Below are positions 1 to 4,634 of a DNA stretch of 6,388 bases, one piece after another. The notes under the pieces were generated by a model, which did not search any database, was not told where the DNA came from, and saw only the letters and a list, made by a program, of their open reading frames with translations. This DNA comes from Succinivibrionaceae bacterium. Lineage in GTDB: Bacteria > Pseudomonadota > Gammaproteobacteria > Enterobacterales > Succinivibrionaceae. The position numbers were made by a program, and so were the translations under genes. Numbering within the stretch: position 1 is the stretch's first letter; every line of letters starts with the position of its first letter. The stretch lies in the NCBI GenBank assembly GCA_003477345.1, contig DMTG01000152.1, positions 1 through 6,388 on the forward strand. The letters are read 5' to 3'.

Positions 1-21
1 CAATATTGATTTGATTTTCAT
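1..21 (-). CDS. Start of a further operon gene, cut by the window edge (partial, 5' end only)
   Basis: An ATG at 21-19 on the minus strand opens a frame that reads MKIKSIL before the window ends. An AGGAG ribosome binding site (30-34) lies 8 nt upstream, a normal spacing. The gene follows the upstream lipoprotein gene by 37 nt on the same strand, with no hairpin plus T-run between them, so it is probably the next gene of the operon. The Met-Lys-x-Lys start followed by hydrophobic residues resembles the signal peptide starts of the two lipoproteins upstream (MKAKLL and MNIKRP), so another exported protein or lipoprotein is plausible. Seven codons are too few to name it, and the call rests mainly on the Shine-Dalgarno site, spacing and synteny. 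Confidence 0.5.
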
Positions 22-58
22 AAAGGAATCTCCTGAGTAGTTTTAATATTGCTAAACG

Positions 59-589
59 TTATTCTTTTACTTCGGTATCTGGAGTTGCCAGTACGAAGCA
101 GTCGCAGATCTCATTGTTTCTGGTATTGTCAAAAGCCAACCCAATGGCATTCATCTCAGTTTCGGCATTTTTAAGTTCCAAAGCCGCTGCACAGGCCTGT
201 TTAAACTTGTCTGTTGACCACATCGAAGATGAGGTTTTGTAGATCTGAATTTTTGCATCTTTAGCCTTTTCCTCTTCATCAAAATATACAGATGCCTTGT
301 AGACCTTGAAGTTGGCTCCTCCTGCTGCCAGCCCCACAAAAGGAATAAAAGTAGCTGCATTAGGATTGCTATGCATATAGAGGTACTCCCAGGTTGATGT
401 CTTTTCCCCAGGATTTATGACATTATGCGGCTGTCCCATTTCTATATAGGTCTCTTTCTTGGTCATATGCTGAGCGGCAATGTTTGAGATCTTAAGCGAG
501 TCTGAGGCTCTGGTATCTGAGGTGGATATGCCGCAGCCGGTAGTTACAAAGACGCTTAGAATCATTACTGATAATAATTTTGCTTTCAT
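59..589 (-). CDS. Outer-membrane lipoprotein, BamE/SmpA-OmlA-like
   Basis: This 176-residue protein begins with a short Lys-containing n-region, a hydrophobic core and a lipobox VTTGC. Cleavage and lipidation are predicted at Cys19. Residue +2 is Gly, not Asp, which favours Lol sorting to the outer membrane. Residues about 33-70 fit the BamE/OmlA pattern: a helix ending in MTKKE (42-46), then a MGQP turn (51-54), then a Trp67-x-Tyr69 strand. A hydrophobic Gly-rich loop (78-92) and a strand KVYKASVYFDEE (95-106) follow, as in small lipoproteins of this fold. The C-terminal third is not recognisable; it has Cys133, Cys162 and Cys164, which could form disulfides. The gene starts 4 nt after the preceding gene stops. 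Its ribosome binding site GAGGAA (597-602) lies inside the last codons of that gene, so the two are probably translationally coupled. The specific role is unknown; the fold assignment is inference from a weak pattern. Confidence 0.85.
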   Translation of the reverse strand: MKAKLLSVMILSVFVTTGCGISTSDTRASDSLKISNIAAQHMTKKETYIEMGQPHNVINPGEKTSTWEYLYMHSNPNAATFIPFVGLAAGGANFKVYKASVYFDEEEKAKDAKIQIYKTSSSMWSTDKFKQACAAALELKNAETEMNAIGLAFDNTRNNEICDCFVLATPDTEVKE

Positions 590-593
590 TTTT

Positions 594-1175
594 CTATTCC
601 TCGTTTGTAGTAGATATGGCTTTAATAAAATCCGGATCGCTGTACAGCTTTGAAAGCAGAGCCTTTACCATTATCGGGTACTGCTGCCTGGTAAGATGTA
701 TGGCCTGAATTCCCATGAATTTAAAAGGGAAGCTGTGCTCATAAGAAATTTCCTTTTCATAGGCAGTCTGACCGTTTCTGTTTACTGTGACCAATGCAGC
801 AAGTGATCCGCTGCCGTGGGAGCTCAGCCTGTTTTCTGTTATGACAGCGCTGATCCTGTTTAAGGAGCCTGCTTTGTATTTATCAGACAGCATGAATTCA
901 AGCTTTATTGATTCCTTGAGGTATTCAGGAAAGCCGCCGCTGTAAGGCGAGTACAGCGTAACCAGACGGATTTTTATTTCTTTTTCTAGAGCTTCTCTGC
1001 TGCAGTATTCACAGTAGGTAAAATCTCCCACATCCGCCTCGATATCCTTTGACTGCAGCAGTCTGATGTTGTTCGCATCAGGTGAGTATTTATCTATCTT
1101 GATATCCGTAGCGCAGGCTGAAAGAAGACAGGCTGCGGCTGCGTAAACCAGAAGAGCAGGGCGTTTTATATTCAT
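594..1175 (-). CDS. Predicted lipoprotein of unknown function
   Basis: This is a 193-residue protein with a clear type II signal peptide: MNIKR, an Ala/Leu-rich core, then the lipobox LSAC with the lipidated residue at Cys21. Residue +2 is Ala, consistent with outer-membrane sorting. The mature part has a CxxC pair (Cys55, Cys58), which could be a disulfide or a metal site. Several predicted beta strands follow (about 66-74, 90-96, 107-112, 123-131 and 137-143), and then a C-terminal helix (about 160-190). I do not recognise the family. The beta-strand-then-helix layout resembles several small periplasmic-facing lipoproteins, but no signature motif decides it. A good Shine-Dalgarno (TAGGAG, 5 nt before the ATG) supports the start. 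The gene begins 21 nt after the reverse transcriptase stop codon with no terminator between, so it is probably cotranscribed with the helicase and RT. That tie between an RT and the envelope is unusual. Confidence 0.8.
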   Translation of the reverse strand: MNIKRPALLVYAAAACLLSACATDIKIDKYSPDANNIRLLQSKDIEADVGDFTYCEYCSREALEKEIKIRLVTLYSPYSGGFPEYLKESIKLEFMLSDKYKAGSLNRISAVITENRLSSHGSGSLAALVTVNRNGQTAYEKEISYEHSFPFKFMGIQAIHLTRQQYPIMVKALLSKLYSDPDFIKAISTTNEE

Positions 1176-1196
1176 AAAATCTCCTATTACTTAGGC

Positions 1197-2795
1197 CTAA
1201 GAGGCATCTTCGTCCACAATAAAGAACTCGGTTGAGAAGTCGGCGTAGTCTGCTGTGGCTGCGACATCAATCTTTCTTACCAGAGGCACGGTTACCTTTG
1301 TAAGAATTTCGCTGTCATCTGCAGTCTCTTTTTCATCCTCCAGATCGGTAAATACGAACTTTTCACTGACTCTTGCCTCAGTCTTGAGCCAGTCACTGTT
1401 CCAGAGAGACAAATCCTCTCCAGCTACAATTCTGCATAATTTGTTGTTATACGGGCACAATCCTGCCTCATGGTCAATATAGACAGTCATATCCTGCAGC
1501 CAGATCTGAGTGTAGTCAGAATTAGGCTGCGCGAGGATTTTCTTAACCATGAGCGCGCAGATCTTTATGGCTGCATCGATATCATCTGCCTGATTTAAGA
1601 GCAGACTGGCAATTCTGATTGCCAGCTGAGCTGAGAGCACATTATCCAGGGCAATCTGGGTGAGTACGGCCACCATAGCCTTTAGGTTCTCCTGGATTTT
1701 GATTCCGTCTTCAATTCGCTTTTCGATACGTTTATCAAGATCGTTAAGCAGAGTCTTAACCTGTCCGCTGTTTGGGAATTTTCTGCCAAACTGCAGGATA
1801 AAGAACAGGTGCTTTTCGATGCCGTCAAAGTCACAGCCTTTCTTATTGAAGACAGGTGTGTTCTCGATATAGTAGAGCTTGTCAGCCTTTAAGGCTTTCA
1901 GTACCAGATCTTCATTTTCAGAAGTTTTGCCGGGATTCATTCTGAAGCTGAGCTTTTCAAGAATTCTCTGCAGCTCATAGGAAATCGTTTCCAGTTCTTC
2001 CTTGTTATTGCTGAAGATGCGGTAGTCATCGCGATAGCGCAGGACACGGTAACAGGTTATGCCCAAAGCGGTCAGTTTTTCAGATAAAAGCAGATCGGCA
2101 TAGCCTAATATGATTTCGGCTATGAAATCAGACACTGTAGAGCACTGCGGCAGCTCTGAATTTCTGCCTTCCTGCATGGCGCCAAGATAATAGCAGATGG
2201 CACCTGCGAGCAGATTTCCTGACATATCATCCCTGGCTGTTCCTTTTCTGCACAGAGCCTTTCTCAGGTCCTGGTGGCTGACAGAGCCGTAGCAGTTGGT
2301 GATATCGGATATGAACATGTACCTGTACTCCAAAGAGAGTTCCAGTGTTCCCTGTTCGATGCTGTTCCACCAGTGCATAACCGTAGTAGAGTGATAGAAA
2401 GGCTCCTCCTTCTCCGGGATCAGAGGGAGCGCGCAGGCTTTGATATTAGGTACAGTAAAGTCTTTAAAACATTTCTTTATAAACTGCCAGTTTTTATCAA
2501 TACAGATTTCTCTGCACAGAAAATAGTAAAGATAAGGATTGATTAGGCTCTTTGGACGGACTGCATATTTTCCATCCTTGTTGCATAGCATGGTGAAGTT
2601 TACAGCTTCAGTATCAGCAGGATTTATGCCGCTGCAGCAGTCAGCAAAAGGTCTGCTGCCGATTTTACGTTCTATTTCCCTGAGCATGGGCGCAAAATTA
2701 ATATACTTCGGCAGCTCCTGATTGAAATAGTTTTCGCTCTGCATGAAGAAAGACAGAGCTTCAGAAGATGCTAAAGAAAGAATATTTTTGGCCAT
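1197..2795 (-). CDS. Reverse transcriptase, unknown-group/Abi-type (candidate defence RT), YRDD active site
   Basis: This 532-residue protein carries the ordered motifs of a reverse transcriptase palm. Motif A is FISDITNCYGSVSH (161-174) with catalytic Asp164. Motif B is ELPQCSTVSD (214-223), where the usual Gly of LPQG is Cys218. Motif C is RYRDDYRIF (253-261) with Asp256 and Asp257. Motif D is about 279-293 and ends in NPGKTSE. The N-terminal segment LPKYINFAPMLREI (28-41) and the block around NPYLYYFLCREI (86-97) resemble the N-terminal region of the bacterial unknown-group (UG) and Abi/DRT enzymes. Residues about 350-470 are rich in amphipathic helices, consistent with the alpha-helical repeat domain that follows the palm in AbiK/AbiA-like RTs. 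The last 50 residues are acidic. No maturase X domain, HNH endonuclease or adjacent msr-msd RNA locus is seen, which argues against a group II intron or retron. It is 36 nt behind the helicase, with a weak GGGGA ribosome binding site about 8 nt before the ATG, so it may depend on upstream translation. RT identity is secure; the exact UG class is not. Confidence 0.93.
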   Translation of the reverse strand: MAKNILSLASSEALSFFMQSENYFNQELPKYINFAPMLREIERKIGSRPFADCCSGINPADTEAVNFTMLCNKDGKYAVRPKSLINPYLYYFLCREICIDKNWQFIKKCFKDFTVPNIKACALPLIPEKEEPFYHSTTVMHWWNSIEQGTLELSLEYRYMFISDITNCYGSVSHQDLRKALCRKGTARDDMSGNLLAGAICYYLGAMQEGRNSELPQCSTVSDFIAEIILGYADLLLSEKLTALGITCYRVLRYRDDYRIFSNNKEELETISYELQRILEKLSFRMNPGKTSENEDLVLKALKADKLYYIENTPVFNKKGCDFDGIEKHLFFILQFGRKFPNSGQVKTLLNDLDKRIEKRIEDGIKIQENLKAMVAVLTQIALDNVLSAQLAIRIASLLLNQADDIDAAIKICALMVKKILAQPNSDYTQIWLQDMTVYIDHEAGLCPYNNKLCRIVAGEDLSLWNSDWLKTEARVSEKFVFTDLEDEKETADDSEILTKVTVPLVRKIDVAATADYADFSTEFFIVDEDAS

Positions 2796-2831
2796 TTGTA
2801 TGTCCCCGGATCTTAATAGTTTTATAAGCAG

Positions 2832-4373
2832 TTAACTGGCGGCTTCAGTTAAGCTGCTGCCTTTTGTTTTATTAAAAAAATCATTTGCCAGGCTGAAGAG
2901 GAATTTGTAGCCATTAGGCTGATAAACTCCGGCCTCCCGGATGGTTTCGTAGAAGGCCTTTACTTCCTCAGAGGTTTTCAGGGCACTTCCGAAAATCGGT
3001 CTTTCAAGATAAATGGTATCGGCGTAACGGCAGCGGGACAGTGCTACGTACAGCTGTCCAGGAAGCCAGAAGCCTTCAGGATTCAACAGATTTATGGCAT
3101 CAAAGGTCTGTCCCTGACTCTTGTGAACAGTTATTGCCCAGCATAGTTTCAGCGGATACTGGGTATAAGAGCCTATGATTTCTCTTTTAAGACGCTTCTT
3201 CTCTTCAGAATAGACGTAACCGTATATATTCCAGGTGGCAGGCTCGAACTCCTCTAGTGTGCCGTCTCGGTCCATTTTTACTACTATGATTCGTTTGTTT
3301 TTAATAGCGACTACTTCTCCGCAGCTGCCGTTGCAGCAGGTAGGAGTGTTCATGATGCTCATGACTCTGGCACCGATTTTTACTCTGAAAACCTCATCAC
3401 AGACGATATCCGTGTCTTTAACCACTCCGGTCTTTGCGACAAGTTTTCTGTACACGGAGCCATTAATTTTATCAAGGTGCGCATCATTGATTCTGGCAGC
3501 ATCATCGTTGCGGCCGCAGATAGTTATGGCATGAGCGCTTCTGGTGTTTGAATGATTCTGATTAATAAAATCAAGACCTGAATTATCACCGAGACGGAGC
3601 TTATTTAATGCTTTTATAAAAGCAGGATCGCTCTGACGGACAGGCTCTGTGAGTTCACAGGTGTGTATGTCAAGCAGCTCCCAGACCTTGGAATTGAAGG
3701 CATAGCCTGAGCTTTCTCCAGGGTAGAGCTGATCAAAGATCTGTTTGTCTCGGCCGAACAGTACCGGCGGCAGCTGGGCAAAGTCTCCGCTTAGAATAAG
3801 TTTCAGACTGTGGCCGCGCTGGCGGCAGCATATAACCAGAAAGGCAACATAGGTGAAGATATCGCTCCTGCAGAAGCCTACTTCATCAATGATTAGAGTG
3901 CTGACTTTGCTCAGGAAATATACCATGGTACGCACAGTATTTTTGTTATAGACCGAGCCTTCTTCAGAATCGTCAATATCAGGTGAAATAATGCCTAAAG
4001 GCAGTTTGAAGAAACGGTGAATGGTGGTGCCTCCAATATTGGTGGCGGCAATACCGGTAGGGGCAGTGACTACGCAGTCCCTCATAAGCTTTAGGTAGAG
4101 TTTTAAAATATAGCTTTTACCGGTGCCGGCACTGCCGGTTACAAATACGTTCTGCTCGGTAAGCATGGCGATAAAGGCCTGTTTCTGAGATGCTGTCAGC
4201 TTAAGCTCTAAAGTATCCAGATTTACCTCATCATTGAGTGCACCTTTACTCTTGAGATCTTTCAAGATGGCCATGATTTCAGGATCACACTTAGGAGCGG
4301 CTGAGGCAGTATTTACAGCAGGCAGATCACCTCCTTTGTAAGTTAGCTCTCTGATAAAACTGCCTGCCTGCAT
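2832..4373 (-). CDS. PIF1-like superfamily 1B DNA helicase
   Basis: This 513-residue ATPase contains the full SF1B set of motifs. There is a Q-type motif LTASQKQAF (59-67). Walker A is GSAGTGKS (80-87, Lys86). Motif Ia is TAPTGIAATNIGG followed by TIHRFF (103-122), a hallmark of PIF1. Walker B is LIIDEVG (160-166, Asp163 and Glu164). Motif III is LSGDFAQLPPV (194-204), motif IV is LTEPVRQSD (241-249), motif V is AITVHKSQGQTFD (413-425) and motif VI is LYVALSRCRY (441-450). All catalytic residues are present and the size is normal for a bacterial PIF1 protein, so it is expected to be an active 5'-3' helicase. Known PIF1 enzymes remove G-quadruplexes, R-loops and DNA-RNA hybrids, the last a likely product of the neighbouring RT. 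The start is supported by the ribosome binding site AAGGAGAG (4378-4385), 6 nt before the ATG from its GGAG core. It is the first gene of the operon, directly behind a sigma54 promoter. Confidence 0.95.
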   Translation of the reverse strand: MQAGSFIRELTYKGGDLPAVNTASAAPKCDPEIMAILKDLKSKGALNDEVNLDTLELKLTASQKQAFIAMLTEQNVFVTGSAGTGKSYILKLYLKLMRDCVVTAPTGIAATNIGGTTIHRFFKLPLGIISPDIDDSEEGSVYNKNTVRTMVYFLSKVSTLIIDEVGFCRSDIFTYVAFLVICCRQRGHSLKLILSGDFAQLPPVLFGRDKQIFDQLYPGESSGYAFNSKVWELLDIHTCELTEPVRQSDPAFIKALNKLRLGDNSGLDFINQNHSNTRSAHAITICGRNDDAARINDAHLDKINGSVYRKLVAKTGVVKDTDIVCDEVFRVKIGARVMSIMNTPTCCNGSCGEVVAIKNKRIIVVKMDRDGTLEEFEPATWNIYGYVYSEEKKRLKREIIGSYTQYPLKLCWAITVHKSQGQTFDAINLLNPEGFWLPGQLYVALSRCRYADTIYLERPIFGSALKTSEEVKAFYETIREAGVYQPNGYKFLFSLANDFFNKTKGSSLTEAAS

Positions 4374-4377
4374 AATG

Positions 4378-4385
4378 CTCTCCTT
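4378..4385 (-). promoter_or_regulatory. Strong ribosome binding site of the helicase gene
   Basis: The minus strand reads AAGGAGAG, and its GGAG core is separated from the ATG at 4373 by 6 nt. It fixes the start of the helicase and lies in a predicted leader of about 37 nt, directly after the sigma54 start site. This leaves no room for a structured 5' non-coding RNA ahead of the operon. Confidence 0.8.
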
Positions 4386-4418
4386 TTTTTGTGTTTTTTA
4401 CTGTAGCTGTTTTATCTG

Positions 4419-4436
4419 TTGCTTAGAGTGTGCCAA
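4419..4436 (-). promoter_or_regulatory. Sigma54 (RpoN) -24/-12 promoter of the helicase-RT-lipoprotein operon
   Basis: The minus strand reads TTGGCACACTCTAAGCAA. The consensus is YTGGCACGR-N3-TTGCW. The -24 block TTGGCAC is a perfect match, and the invariant GG (4433-4434) and GC (4421-4422) are separated by exactly 10 bp; the only weak part is AAGC in place of TTGC at -12. Transcription should start near 4410, about 37 nt before the helicase ATG, a normal leader length. The promoter faces away from a divergently encoded sigma54-dependent activator, which is the usual arrangement for such a regulator and its target. No convincing sigma70 promoter was seen on this strand in the same interval, so the operon is likely silent until the activator is switched on. 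Confidence 0.82.
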
Positions 4437-4451
4437 CTTCGTAAATGTTTT

Positions 4452-4464
4452 TAACTTATTGAAA
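4452..4464. promoter_or_regulatory. Possible IHF binding site between promoter and upstream activator sites
   Basis: TAACTTATTGAAA matches the reverse-strand IHF consensus YAANNNNTTGATW at all defined positions except one T. It lies about 42-54 bp upstream of the predicted start, between the -24 element and the candidate activator sites, where IHF commonly bends DNA at sigma54 promoters. The spacer is very AT-rich, so a chance match is quite possible. Confidence 0.3.
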
Positions 4465-4499
4465 AATAAAACAAATGATAAAATTTGAATGTGCAAAAA

Positions 4500-4519
4500 A
4501 ATTAGTAAATTTACAAATT
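4500..4519. promoter_or_regulatory. Candidate upstream activator site 1 (near-perfect palindrome)
   Basis: The segment centres on the perfect 10-bp palindrome GTAAATTTAC (4505-4514). The dyad symmetry continues outwards to 9 of 10 base pairs over the 20-bp element. It sits about 90-110 bp upstream of the predicted sigma54 start, a typical enhancer distance for an AAA+ activator. A related element follows 19 bp further on. Binding by the divergent regulator is inferred from position and symmetry only. Confidence 0.45.
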
Positions 4520-4520
4520 A

Positions 4521-4539
4521 TTGGTAGTTTTACAATCAA
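4521..4539. promoter_or_regulatory. Candidate upstream activator site 2
   Basis: This element reads TTGGTAGTTTTACAATCAA and matches the first site in 13 of 19 positions, sharing GTA-N3-TTTACAA. The repeat distance is 19 bp, close to two helical turns, so two regulator dimers could bind on nearly the same face of the DNA. It lies about 111-129 bp upstream of the sigma54 start. It also overlaps a possible -35 element of the regulator gene, so binding here could repress the regulator's own expression. Confidence 0.4.
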
Positions 4540-4551
4540 ATGCGCTAATAT
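4521..4551 (+). promoter_or_regulatory. Weak candidate sigma70 promoter of the regulator gene
   Basis: TTGGTA (4521-4526) and TAATAT (4546-4551) could serve as -35 and -10 elements. The 19-bp spacer is longer than optimal, and such hexamers are easily found by chance in this AT-rich region. Transcription would start near 4558 and give a leader of about 75 nt before the regulator ATG. The -35 lies within activator site 2, which would allow autoregulation. Confidence 0.25.
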
Positions 4552-4634
4552 GGATCTGGTTCTGCAGCTTTTTTAATTTATTTTTAATAAGGCTGATTCA
4601 GCGGCGCAGCTTTCTTGATTAACCGGAGGTTGAT

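Noticed and set aside
1..51. CAATATT/AATATTG inverted repeat as a terminator or attachment site
   Set aside because: The arms are short, AT-only apart from the ends and self-palindromic. The segment also contains a start codon and ribosome binding site for a downstream gene.
151..360. Minus-strand 69-codon frame inside the BamE-like lipoprotein gene
   Set aside because: It overlaps, in another frame, a gene with a clear signal peptide and lipobox, and has no motif of its own.
1191..1200. Palindrome TTAGGCCTAA at the RT stop codon as a terminator
   Set aside because: A 10-bp palindrome with no loop and no T-run cannot form a Rho-independent terminator, and the next gene follows at 21 nt.
1255..2721. 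Plus-strand open frames across the RT gene (1255-1482, 1660-1872, 2274-2546, 2539-2721)
   Set aside because: They lie antisense within the RT coding region, have no recognisable domains, and are shadows of a gene with complete catalytic motifs.
1197..2795. Group II intron, retron or diversity-generating RT
   Set aside because: No maturase or endonuclease domain follows the palm, no intron or msr-msd structure has room next to the gene, and no template/variable repeat pair was seen. The N-terminal and helical C-terminal regions fit UG/Abi-type RTs better.
3235..3534. Plus-strand 99-codon frame within the helicase
   Set aside because: It is antisense to the conserved helicase reading frame and of low-complexity Ser/Thr/Leu composition, typical of a shadow frame.
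4405..4436. Sigma70 promoter using TTGGCA as -35 for the minus-strand operon
   Set aside because: The best -10-like hexamer (GATAAA) is only 14 bp away and at 17 bp there is no -10. The same bases fit a sigma54 promoter far better.
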